A model generated the notes under the pieces. The model saw only the letters and a program-made list of their open reading frames with translations. It ran no database searches and was not told the DNA's origin. From the NCBI RefSeq assembly GCF_004005995.1, contig NZ_CP034767.1, forward strand, positions 3,224,001 to 3,288,000: a stretch of 64,000 bases of DNA, in the 5' to 3' direction. The position numbers were made by a program, and so were the translations under genes. This DNA comes from Devosia sp. 1566 (GTDB lineage Bacteria > Pseudomonadota > Alphaproteobacteria > Rhizobiales > Devosiaceae). Below, piece by piece: positions 44,578-52,671 of the stretch; positions within the stretch are counted from its first letter, which is position 1; each line of letters begins with the position of its first letter.

Positions 44578-45816
44578 ATGATCGATCTGATTTTCCGCAA
44601 AGCATGTCTGCGCGGTCGCAAGGGCGTCTGGGACATGGCGATCGGAGGCGGGCGCATCAAGGCCATCGAGCGCGAGATCACTGCCGATGCGCCTGTCGAC
44701 GATGTGGAAGGCTGCATTGTCCTCCCTGGCTTTTGCGACACCCATGTTCATCTCGACAAGGCGTGCCTGCTGGATCGGTGCGGGCATGATCATGCAACGC
44801 TGGGCGAAGCCATCGCCGCTGTTTCAGCGCTCAAACATGGCATGAGCGTCGAGGACGTTTACGACAGGGGCGCCCGATGCCTCGAGCGGGCTATTGTCCA
44901 GGGCACGAGCTATATGCGCACGCATGTGGAGATCGACCCCAAGATCGGTCTACGTTCGTATGAAGCTATCCGGCAGCTCAAGCGCGACTATGCCTGGGCG
45001 ATCGATCTTTCAATCTGCGTGTTTCCCCAGGAAGGGCTGTTCAATAATCTCGGGACGGAGGCGTTGCTGGTCGAGGCGCTGGAAAATGGCGCGGATTTGG
45101 TCGGAGGCTGCCCCTATACCGACACGGAGCCGGAAGCTCATATAGGCCGCGTCTTCGACCTCGCCGAGCGCTTCGAGGTCGATATCGATTTTCATCTCGA
45201 TTTCGACCTGGACCCGAGCTGGACGCACCTCGACACGGTCCTGCACGAAACCGAAAAGCGGCGGCTCGGGGGAAGAGTTGCTGTCGGCCATGCCACCAAG
45301 CTGTCGGCGCTCACGCCCGAAGCCCTCGCCGCAGTCACGACGAGGCTGGTCTCTGCCGGAGTCGCCGTAACCTCGCTGCCTGCCACCGACCTCTTCCTAA
45401 CCGGACGAGATCGCACTCAAGACGTGCCTCGCGGCGTTGCGCCGGTTCATCGATTGGCAAGCGCGGGGGTGTGCTGCTCGATCGCGACCAACAATGTGCT
45501 CAATCCCTTCACGCCCTTTGGCGATTTCTCACTGCTGCGCATGGCCAATCTCTACGCCAATGTGTGTCATGCCGGTCCGCTCGACTTTGACACCGTGCTT
45601 GACCTGGTGACCGAAAGTCCTGCCCGGCTTCTCAGGCTGGAGGGGTACGGGGTTGAAGTGGGTGCATTCGCCGATCTGGTGGTGCTCGATGCCCCCGATG
45701 AGGTGGAAGCCTTGGGCGCCATCGCGCCACCGCTGTTTGCACTCAAGCGGGGTCGCAAAACCTTTGCACGCCAGCGCCCGGTTTTGCTCCCGCCTCAAAC
45801 TGCTTCCAACGCATGA
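44578..45816 (+). CDS. Cytosine deaminase-like amidohydrolase
   Basis: A 412-residue protein from ATG 44578; TTG 44572 lies too close to the GGGAG site. The family pattern of CodA/AtzC-type deaminases is clear: GFCDTHVHLDKACL (metal histidines), TSYMRTHVEIDP, DIDFHLDFDLDPSWTHLDTV and VAVGHATKLSALTP. In the position of the metal-binding and catalytic Asp of E. coli CodA (GHDD) this protein has ATNNVLNPFTPFGD, an Asn. It may therefore use another ligand or act on a different substrate. It overlaps no neighbour and leads into the gamma-glutamyltransferase-like gene. Confidence 0.8.
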   Translation: MIDLIFRKACLRGRKGVWDMAIGGGRIKAIEREITADAPVDDVEGCIVLPGFCDTHVHLDKACLLDRCGHDHATLGEAIAAVSALKHGMSVEDVYDRGARCLERAIVQGTSYMRTHVEIDPKIGLRSYEAIRQLKRDYAWAIDLSICVFPQEGLFNNLGTEALLVEALENGADLVGGCPYTDTEPEAHIGRVFDLAERFEVDIDFHLDFDLDPSWTHLDTVLHETEKRRLGGRVAVGHATKLSALTPEALAAVTTRLVSAGVAVTSLPATDLFLTGRDRTQDVPRGVAPVHRLASAGVCCSIATNNVLNPFTPFGDFSLLRMANLYANVCHAGPLDFDTVLDLVTESPARLLRLEGYGVEVGAFADLVVLDAPDEVEALGAIAPPLFALKRGRKTFARQRPVLLPPQTASNA

Positions 45817-45825
45817 GATCAAGCC

Positions 45826-45906
45826 ATGCCGACATGGGCTGAATCCTTCATCTTTGCCGTTGCCGGCCCGGCGGCGGCCATCCCCATGTTCTGGAGTTTT
45901 CCGTAA
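45826..45906 (+). other. 26-codon ORF coupled to the next gene
   Basis: MPTWAESFIFAVAGPAAAIP and a short aromatic end, stopping at TAA 45904-45906; the last base is the first of the next ATG (TAATG). It is a small hydrophobic peptide, possibly a leader for coupled translation. Only a weak GAG precedes it. Confidence 0.3.
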
Positions 45907-47402
45907 TGCCCGGCATGATTGTCAGCCCCCATCCCGTCGCGACCAAGGCGGGCGAAAATGTTCTGGCCGAAGGCGGCAACGCTATTGAGGCCGCCATCGC
46001 CGTTAATGCAGTGCTAGCGGTGGTCTATCCGCATTTTTGCGGCATTGGCGGGGACGCGGTCTGGCTGGTATCCGATGGTCAGGGAACCGAAACATCCTTA
46101 CTGGGGATCGGGCAGGCGATAAAGTATGGGAAGGTGACGGCTCCCATGCCCGTCAGGGGCCCCGGCTCGGTGCTGACCACCGCTGCGGTGGTCGACAGCT
46201 GGGCCCATGCACTGGCGCACTGGCCCGCCCGGCACTCCCTAGGCGACCTCATCGCCCCGGCCATTAAGATCGCCGCAGACGGGTTCGCGGTTTCAGCGTC
46301 CCAAGCGTACTGGCTGGCACTACGTGCCAAGGAAACGGCGAGCTGGCCCGGGTTTGATGCGTTGTTCCGGCAAGAAGGCCGCTGTGTGCAAACCCAGCTC
46401 GCCCGCACGCTCGAGACGATAGCAAAGGACGGGGCACGTTGCTTTTATGAGGGAGAACTCGGTGACAGGATCGTCCGGGGCCTCAAGGCGGCGGGGGTCC
46501 CGATCGACCATGCCGATCTTGCCGCGACGCAGACGCGCAGCGCCGCCCCTGTTGCCATCGACTATCGGGGTTTGCAGCTTCTTGCGCCGCCAGCGCCCAC
46601 ACAGGGTCTGACGACACTGAGCATCATGGGCATTCTCTCCCATTTTGATTTCTCGTCCATTGCCGAGGACAGCGCCGAGCATGTTCACCTGGTGGTGGAG
46701 GCGGTCAAACATGCCTTTCTCGATCGCAACATGATCGCCGATCCAGATAGCTGCAATGTCGATTTCGGTGCCATGCTCGATCCGGCGCGACTTCGCGCGA
46801 AGGCGGCGTCGATCAGCGATCGGGCCATGGCCTGGCCCCAGGTCTTTGCCTCCGCCGATACGGTGTACTTCGCCGCCACTGACAAGGAGGGTCGCTGTGC
46901 CTCCGTGCTCCAGAGCATCTACTTTGATTGGGGAAGTGGGGTGGTTGCCGGTGATACCGGCATTCTCTGGCAGAACCGGGGGGCGGCGTTCGATCCCGAT
47001 CCCAGCCACATCAACGGCTTTCGACCCGGTAAGCGACCCTTTTACACCCTCAATCCAGGCATGGCTTTGCGCAACGGCAAGCCAGGCTTGCTTTATGGGA
47101 CCCAGGGGGCGGACGGGCAGCCGCAAACGCTCGCCATGCTGCTCACGCGCCTCATTGATTACGGCAGACGGCCAGCCGAAGCGTTGGCGGGCGGGAGGTT
47201 CTTGCTGGGACGGACATTTTCGGACAGCCGCGACACGCTTAAACTTGAAGGTCAGTTCCCACCATCAGTTCACCAAGAACTCGCAAGGCGCGGCCATGAA
47301 GTGGCGCCGATCCCCGCGCTGAGCCCACTAGCAGGACAGGCCGGCGCGATTGCCATCGACATCGATGGCTCGCTCGATGGAGGTCACGATCCCAGGGGGT
47401 GA
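45906..47402 (+). CDS. Gamma-glutamyltransferase-family protein
   Basis: A 498-residue protein of the Ntn-hydrolase GGT superfamily: SPHPVATKAGENVLAEGGNA at the N-terminus, NAVLAVVYPHFCGIGGDAVW, APPAPTQGLTTLSIMGIL, then DTVYFAATDKEGRCASVLQS, where the Thr of DTVYF is in the place of the self-cleaving nucleophile. It is shorter than classical Ggt (about 570) and lacks a signal peptide, as in the cytoplasmic acylase-like branch. ATG 45906 has GGAG nine bases upstream. Next to two amidohydrolases it may hydrolyse a gamma-glutamyl or other amide in the same pathway. Confidence 0.85.
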   Translation: MPGMIVSPHPVATKAGENVLAEGGNAIEAAIAVNAVLAVVYPHFCGIGGDAVWLVSDGQGTETSLLGIGQAIKYGKVTAPMPVRGPGSVLTTAAVVDSWAHALAHWPARHSLGDLIAPAIKIAADGFAVSASQAYWLALRAKETASWPGFDALFRQEGRCVQTQLARTLETIAKDGARCFYEGELGDRIVRGLKAAGVPIDHADLAATQTRSAAPVAIDYRGLQLLAPPAPTQGLTTLSIMGILSHFDFSSIAEDSAEHVHLVVEAVKHAFLDRNMIADPDSCNVDFGAMLDPARLRAKAASISDRAMAWPQVFASADTVYFAATDKEGRCASVLQSIYFDWGSGVVAGDTGILWQNRGAAFDPDPSHINGFRPGKRPFYTLNPGMALRNGKPGLLYGTQGADGQPQTLAMLLTRLIDYGRRPAEALAGGRFLLGRTFSDSRDTLKLEGQFPPSVHQELARRGHEVAPIPALSPLAGQAGAIAIDIDGSLDGGHDPRG

Positions 47403-47415
47403 GAGGTTTGGAGAG

Positions 47416-47706
47416 CTAGAAGATGCCGACGGCCAGTTGTGCCCAGATGGCAAGAAGAGCAATGAGCGCTAAGCTTGTGCCCATTAATCGTGCGCGGACA
47501 GTTTGAACCGCTCTGAAAAGAACTTCGATTGCAGCCCAAGCTGCCGCCAATAGGCCCGCTGCTGCAAAGAAATCCTCGGCGCCCCAGTTCACTTCGCCAG
47601 ACACTTGCGTGGCTACGGCCGGGAGCAAGAGCACCGCGAATGCAGTGCACGCAAATGCCACCCGCCACTTCCAGGTGACACCAGTCCGATGGGATAAGCG
47701 ATCCAT
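47416..47706 (-). CDS. Small membrane protein, three segments
   Basis: The product has 96 residues from ATG 47706, with GGAG seven bases upstream. Hydrophobic segments are WRVAFACTAFAVLLLPAVAT, FFAAAGLLAAAWAAIEVLF and GTSLALIALLAIWAQLAVGI. It is convergent with the gamma-glutamyltransferase-like gene, 13 bases between stops. No family named; relatives are typically annotated as hypothetical membrane proteins. Confidence 0.65.
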   Translation of the reverse strand: MDRLSHRTGVTWKWRVAFACTAFAVLLLPAVATQVSGEVNWGAEDFFAAAGLLAAAWAAIEVLFRAVQTVRARLMGTSLALIALLAIWAQLAVGIF

Positions 47707-47876
47707 TGCGAGCCTCCATGAGCAGGCATCTGACATGGACTTCAGGCAAGCTATGGTAGCAAGCTAAGCGGACCGGTAGCAATCAGGAATCGAAGATGGC
47801 CTGGACGACCGAATGAGGGGCATTCAAGCCCGGGGCGGACTGCCCTTCGATAGGCTCGGCGGGTAGAGGCCACAAT

Positions 47877-47906
47877 GAAAAAGCGGGACATGCAAGCACG
47901 TCCCGC
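47877..47906 (-). terminator. Intrinsic terminator of the cydABX operon
   Basis: On the minus strand GCGGGAC and GTCCCGC (47883-47906) form a stem that can extend to 11 pairs with one G-U, followed by six T's (47882-47877). It lies 11 bases beyond the cydX stop. Confidence 0.85.
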
Positions 47907-47917
47907 CGAGCGCTCTC

Positions 47918-48013
47918 TCAGAAGCGATCGTCGCGCATCTCGTACCACATGGCATTGAGGATGGCGAAAGAGCAGGCGAGCCCTACCCCGAGGATCCAGG
48001 CGAAGTACCACAT
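47918..48013 (-). CDS. cydX: Cytochrome bd oxidase small subunit CydX
   Basis: A 31-residue ORF, MWYFAWILGVGLACSFAILN then AMWYEMRDDRF: one membrane segment with the WYFAWILG start and NAMWYE that mark CydX/CbdX. AGGAG lies nine bases before the ATG, overlapping the cydB end. The peptide stabilises the haem site of CydAB. It is the last gene of the operon before the terminator. Confidence 0.95.
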   Translation of the reverse strand: MWYFAWILGVGLACSFAILNAMWYEMRDDRF

Positions 48014-48025
48014 TGAACTGAACTC

Positions 48026-49174
48026 CTAGTAAGCGTTGGGATTGCGGCCAAGGCTGGTGGTGGTGACGGGCCCGCGCATGACGCTGAAGACCCAGCTGGT
48101 GTAGCCAAGGATGATGGGCAGGAAGATGATCGTCATCACCAGCATCAGGAACAAGGTGAGCTGGCTCGACGAGCTGTCCCAAACCGTAAGGCTCATCGAG
48201 GGATCGAGCGAAGACGGGAGCAGGAACGGGAACAGCGACAATCCGGCCGTGCTGATGATGCCGAAAATGGCAAGGCTTGAGCCGATAAAGGCGGCAAGCT
48301 TGCGCCGGGCGCCAAGGGCAAGAAACGCCGTGGCCGAACCCAGGATTGCCAAAAGCGGAGCGATCATCATCCAGGGATAGGCGCTGTAATTGGCCGCCCA
48401 GGCGCCACGCTCGACCACAACGGTCTTGCCCAGGGGATTGGAGGGGCCGGCCAGGTTCTGGATGCTCGTGACCCGATAGCCGTCGAGCAAGAACAGCGCC
48501 GCGATCCCGCCCACCACAAAGAGAATGATGGTGGCAAGGGCGGCCCAGCGGCCATAAAGGCGTGCCCGCTCGGCGGTGATGCCTTCGGTGCGCATGGCAA
48601 TATAGCTCGCCCCCTGGGTGAGGAGCATGCAAAGGCTGACGATCCCCGCTAGGAGAGCAAACGGCGTCAGCAGGCCAAAGAAGTTGCCGGCATAGCTGAT
48701 GCGCATATTGCCATCAAAACCGAAGGGAGCGCCGAGAAAGACGTTGCCCACGGCCACGCCAAACACCACCGCCGGCACGAAGCCACCGATGAAGAGCCCC
48801 CAGTCCCACGCCTTTTGCCAGCGCGGATCCTTGACCTTGCCGCGAAACTTGAAACCGACCGGACGCAGGATCAGCGCCAGGAGGATGGCGATCATCGCAA
48901 TGTAAAAGCCGGAAAAGCTTACCGCATAAAGGGTGGGCCAGGCGGCAAAGATCGCGCCGCCCCCCAGAACCAGCCAGACCTGGTTGCCTTCCCAGGTGGG
49001 GCCAATGAGATTGATGAGGACGCGCCGCTCCTCATCGGTGCGCCCCACCGCGGGCAGCAGGGCACCCACGCCCAGATCCATGCCACCCATGATAGCGAAA
49101 CCGATCAGCAGGGTGCCAAGCAAACCCCACCAGATGAGGCGCAGCACTTCGTAGTCGAGAGGAATAGCACTCAT
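48026..49174 (-). CDS. cydB: Cytochrome bd ubiquinol oxidase subunit II
   Basis: The product has 382 residues, all membrane (eight to nine segments). The start DYEVLRLIWWGLLGTLLIGF, GPTWEGNQVWLVLGGGAIFA (a hallmark of subunit II) and GNMRISYAGNFFGLLTPFAL are typical. The subunit supports the haem-bearing CydA and completes the quinol oxidase that reduces oxygen with high affinity. It starts on the base after the cydA stop and is followed by cydX. Confidence 0.96.
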   Translation of the reverse strand: MSAIPLDYEVLRLIWWGLLGTLLIGFAIMGGMDLGVGALLPAVGRTDEERRVLINLIGPTWEGNQVWLVLGGGAIFAAWPTLYAVSFSGFYIAMIAILLALILRPVGFKFRGKVKDPRWQKAWDWGLFIGGFVPAVVFGVAVGNVFLGAPFGFDGNMRISYAGNFFGLLTPFALLAGIVSLCMLLTQGASYIAMRTEGITAERARLYGRWAALATIILFVVGGIAALFLLDGYRVTSIQNLAGPSNPLGKTVVVERGAWAANYSAYPWMMIAPLLAILGSATAFLALGARRKLAAFIGSSLAIFGIISTAGLSLFPFLLPSSLDPSMSLTVWDSSSSQLTLFLMLVMTIIFLPIILGYTSWVFSVMRGPVTTTSLGRNPNAY

Positions 49175-50773
49175 TTAAGCTGCGATCTCCGCATTGGGGC
49201 TGGGTGCAGGCGGCGTGCGCCGACCCGTGAAATCCTCTTCGGGAAGGCCAAGCCCGAGCTTGTCGGAAGGGCCCGCCTTGATTACCCGCACCATAAGCCA
49301 GGTCATGATGACGAAAAGGACGGTGTAGACGATCATGAAGAAGGTCAGCGAGATGGCCAGGTCCCACCAGTTGAGGCCCGAGGCCGCGTAGAAGGTGGGC
49401 AGCACGCCCTCCACCACCCAAGGCTGGCGGCCATATTCGGCAATGATCCAGCCGGCTTCGATGGCGATCCAGGGCAGCGGGATGGTCAGGACGGCCGCCC
49501 ACAGCAGGACACGGTTGGTGTGGAGCCGGTGCTGGCTGGCCTTGAGGAACCATAGCGCGAAAAAGACGATGTAGAACATGCCCACAAAGACCATGACGCG
49601 GAAGCTCCAGAAGAGCGGCCAGACATCGGGCACGGTATCGAGGGCTGCCTGGGTGATTTCCTCGCCCGTGGCGTTCTGGACGTCGTCGCGATACCGCTTG
49701 AGCAGCAGTGCATAGCCGAGGTCGCGCTGGTGTTCTTCGAAAAGGGCACGGGCAGCACTGTCTTCGGGATTGGCCCGGATGCCCTCGAGCCCCTTATAGG
49801 CTTCAACGCCACTGGCGATGCGCACCGCCGCATGCTCAACCAGCTCGGTGATGCCAGGCAGGTCGCGATCGAGCGAGCGCGTCGCGATCAGGCCCAGCAC
49901 CCAGGGCAGCTGGACAGTAAAGGCCGGGCGGTTGTCGGCTCCAGGAATGGCAAAGAGATTGAGCCCGGCAGGGGCCGGTTCGGTCTCATACATGAGCTCC
50001 ATGGCAGCAATCTTCATCTGCTGGTGCTCGGTGGCGACGTAGCCCGACTCATCGCCCAGCACCACGACCGAGAGGGCCGAGGCCAGACCGAACGAGGCGG
50101 CAACCGTCATCGAACGCTTGGCCAGCTCCACATGGCGGCCCTGGAGGAGGAACAAGGCGCTTACGCCCAGAACGAACACCGAGCCGGTGACATAGCCGGC
50201 CGAAACCGTATGCACGAACTTGGCCTGCGCCACCGGATTGAAGATCACCTCGACGAAGTTGACCACTTCCATGCGCATGGTGTCGGGATTGAAGAGCGCC
50301 CCGACAGGGTTCTGCATCCAGCCATTGGCGATCAGGATCCAGAGCGCGGAGAAGTTCGCGCCCAGGGCCACGAGCCAGGTGACCACCAGATGGGTGACCG
50401 GCTTGAGACGATCCCAGCCGAAAAAGAACAGGCCGATAAAGGTTGCTTCGAGGAAGAAGGCCATCAGGCCCTCGATGGCGAGCGGGGCGCCGAACACGTC
50501 CCCCACATAATGGCTGTAGTAGCTCCAGTTCATACCGAACTGGAATTCCATCACGATGCCGGTCGCGACACCCATGGCGAAGTTGATGCCGAACAAGACG
50601 CCCCAGAACAATGTCATCTGCCGCCAGATCGGCCGGCGGGTCATGACATAGACGCTCTCCATGATCGCCATGAGGAACGACAGTCCCAGGGTCAGCGGCA
50701 CGAAGATGAAGTGGTACATCGCTGTCGCCGCGAACTGCAGGCGCGACAGATCGACGACTGTCATATCAATCAT
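49175..50773 (-). CDS. cydA: Cytochrome bd ubiquinol oxidase subunit I
   Basis: A 532-residue protein. Expected haem ligands and neighbours are visible: His21 in ATAMYHFIFVP, His188 in KFVHTVSAGY, and the acidic pair in EGLMAFFLEATF. SALWILIANGWMQNPVGA and the quinol-loop end AEYGRQPWVVEGVLPT are typical. AGGGG lies eight bases before ATG 50773; an internal ATG at 50764 is possible. The enzyme oxidises ubiquinol and reduces oxygen without pumping protons, useful at low oxygen. It is divergent from cydDC, with an FNR box in the gap. Confidence 0.97.
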   Translation of the reverse strand: MIDMTVVDLSRLQFAATAMYHFIFVPLTLGLSFLMAIMESVYVMTRRPIWRQMTLFWGVLFGINFAMGVATGIVMEFQFGMNWSYYSHYVGDVFGAPLAIEGLMAFFLEATFIGLFFFGWDRLKPVTHLVVTWLVALGANFSALWILIANGWMQNPVGALFNPDTMRMEVVNFVEVIFNPVAQAKFVHTVSAGYVTGSVFVLGVSALFLLQGRHVELAKRSMTVAASFGLASALSVVVLGDESGYVATEHQQMKIAAMELMYETEPAPAGLNLFAIPGADNRPAFTVQLPWVLGLIATRSLDRDLPGITELVEHAAVRIASGVEAYKGLEGIRANPEDSAARALFEEHQRDLGYALLLKRYRDDVQNATGEEITQAALDTVPDVWPLFWSFRVMVFVGMFYIVFFALWFLKASQHRLHTNRVLLWAAVLTIPLPWIAIEAGWIIAEYGRQPWVVEGVLPTFYAASGLNWWDLAISLTFFMIVYTVLFVIMTWLMVRVIKAGPSDKLGLGLPEEDFTGRRTPPAPSPNAEIAA

Positions 50774-50845
50774 GCGAAAAGCCCCTAATCAAACCGGCAC
50801 CTGCCGGCATGAGCGCCTCGATAGGACCGGCGGGGCCAAAATACC

Positions 50846-50859
50846 TTGACCTAGATCAA
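50846..50859. promoter_or_regulatory. FNR/FixK-type box between cydA and cydD
   Basis: TTGACCTAGATCAA matches the consensus TTGAT-N4-ATCAA at nine of ten positions and sits in a longer palindrome (CCTTGA...TCAAGG). It is 73 bases from the cydA start and 55 from the cydD start, so it could switch on both units when oxygen is low. Confidence 0.75.
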
Positions 50860-50913
50860 GGCGGCCGGGGGCACGGAGCACCTAGATAAGCCCATCTTTT
50901 CGAAGGCCCCGTA

Positions 50914-52671
50914 ATGACCGACACTCCCTTATCCGAACGCGATCGCAGCCGGTGGATCACCCGGCTTTACCGCCAGGCCGGCGGCGCCGCCGTTCTGGCG
51001 CTGGCACTGCCGCTGCTGAGCGGCGCGCTGCTGCTGGCGCAAGCCTGGGTGCTGGCCGATGTGATCCATCGCACGGTGATTGAGGGTGCTGGCCTGACGC
51101 AGCTGGTGCCTTCCATCCTCGTTGTCGGCGGGCTGATCGGCGCCCGCGCAGCACTGGCCGTCCTGAGCGAGATCATCTCGGTGCGCGCGAGCGAGGGGCT
51201 CAAGGCCAGGCTGCGCCGCGAGCTGTTGCACACCGTGCTGGCGCGGGGACCCGTCTGGACCGCGCGGCAGTCTTCAGGCGCGCTCAGCACCGCCCTGGTC
51301 GAGCAGGTCGAGGCGCTGGACGGCTTTTTTGCCCGCTACATGCCGGCCATGGTGCAGGCCGGGGTGCTGCCGCTGGCCTTTGCCATTGTGGCCTTTCCCA
51401 TCGATTGGGTGGTGGCGTTGCTGTTCCTGTTCACCGCACCGCTCATCCCGGTCTTCATGGCCCTCGCCGGCTGGGGCGCCGAAAGCGCCAGCAAGGCCCA
51501 GGCGCAAGCGCTGAGCCGGCTGACCGGCCGCTTCGCCGACCGGCTGCGGGGCATCGTGACCCTCAAATTGTTCGGGCGCGAAGCGGCCGAGACGGACGAT
51601 ATCTTCAACGCCAGCGAGGAATTGCGCCTGCGCAGCATGCGCGTCATGCGCATCGCCTTTTTGTCCTCGGCGGTGCTCGAATTCTTCGCCGCACTCGGAG
51701 TTGCCGGTGTCGCCCTTTATGTCGGGCTAACCTTTCTCGACCTCGTTTCCCTGCGCGGCAGCGAGCTGACATTGCAGGCGGGGCTGTTCTGCCTCCTCAT
51801 GGCGCCCGAAGTTTACCAGCCGCTGCGCCTGATGGCCGCCCATTACCATGACCGGGCATCGGCCAAGGCAGCGGCCGGCGAGATCGCCCGTCAATTGGGC
51901 GACCTGCCCGAGCTGACCACGGCGCCGGAAGCCCAGGCCGTACCTGTGAATGCACCAGCGCAACGTCGCAGCATGTCGTTAAGTGCGGAAAGCCTCACCA
52001 TCGCCTCGCCCGATGAGCAAAGGGTCATCACCGAGGCGGCCCTCAAGGTTCCGGCCGGCGCGCATTACGCGATCCTGGGGATGAGCGGCATAGGCAAGTC
52101 GACACTGCTGGAAGCCTTTGCCCGCCTGCGCCCATTTGAGGGCACGGTGCTGCTCGATGGCATCCCGCTCGCTGCGGTGCCGGAGGGTAAACTGCGCCAG
52201 CGTGTGGCCATGCTGGGCCAGCGCCCGCGCATCTTTGCCGGCACGGTTGCCGACAATATCCGGCTGGGCTGCGCGGACGCCGACAATGCAGCCGTGCGGC
52301 GGGCGGCCGAACGCGCCAAGGTCACCGCCTTTACCGATGCGCTGCCGTTTGGGCTCGACACCCTCGTGGGCGAAAATGGCCTCGGGCTCTCGGGCGGTGA
52401 AGTGCAGCGGCTCGCGCTGGCGCGCATCTATCTGCGCGATCCTGCCCTGATCCTGCTTGATGAGCCTACAGCCCATCTCGATGCGCAAACCGAAAGCCAG
52501 GTGCTCGACGGACTGCTCGACTTTGCCGCGGGGCGCACGCTCCTTGTCGCCACCCACTCCCATGCGGTCGCCGAGCGGATGGACAAGGTCTTCCGCATTG
52601 CCGGCGGCAGCATCCTGGCCGCACCCCACCCTGCCCGCACAGCTCTTGTTTCCCGGAAAGGCGCCGCATGA
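50914..52671 (+). CDS. cydD: ABC exporter subunit CydD
   Basis: A 585-residue half-exporter: six-segment membrane domain (residues about 20-300, starting AGGAAVLALALPLLSGALLL) and an ATPase with Walker A GMSGIGKST, signature LSGGEVQRLALARI and Walker B LILLDEPTAHLD. CydDC exports cysteine/glutathione (or haem) to the periplasm and is needed for bd oxidase assembly. It overlaps cydC by four bases. Confidence 0.94.
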   Translation: MTDTPLSERDRSRWITRLYRQAGGAAVLALALPLLSGALLLAQAWVLADVIHRTVIEGAGLTQLVPSILVVGGLIGARAALAVLSEIISVRASEGLKARLRRELLHTVLARGPVWTARQSSGALSTALVEQVEALDGFFARYMPAMVQAGVLPLAFAIVAFPIDWVVALLFLFTAPLIPVFMALAGWGAESASKAQAQALSRLTGRFADRLRGIVTLKLFGREAAETDDIFNASEELRLRSMRVMRIAFLSSAVLEFFAALGVAGVALYVGLTFLDLVSLRGSELTLQAGLFCLLMAPEVYQPLRLMAAHYHDRASAKAAAGEIARQLGDLPELTTAPEAQAVPVNAPAQRRSMSLSAESLTIASPDEQRVITEAALKVPAGAHYAILGMSGIGKSTLLEAFARLRPFEGTVLLDGIPLAAVPEGKLRQRVAMLGQRPRIFAGTVADNIRLGCADADNAAVRRAAERAKVTAFTDALPFGLDTLVGENGLGLSGGEVQRLALARIYLRDPALILLDEPTAHLDAQTESQVLDGLLDFAAGRTLLVATHSHAVAERMDKVFRIAGGSILAAPHPARTALVSRKGAA

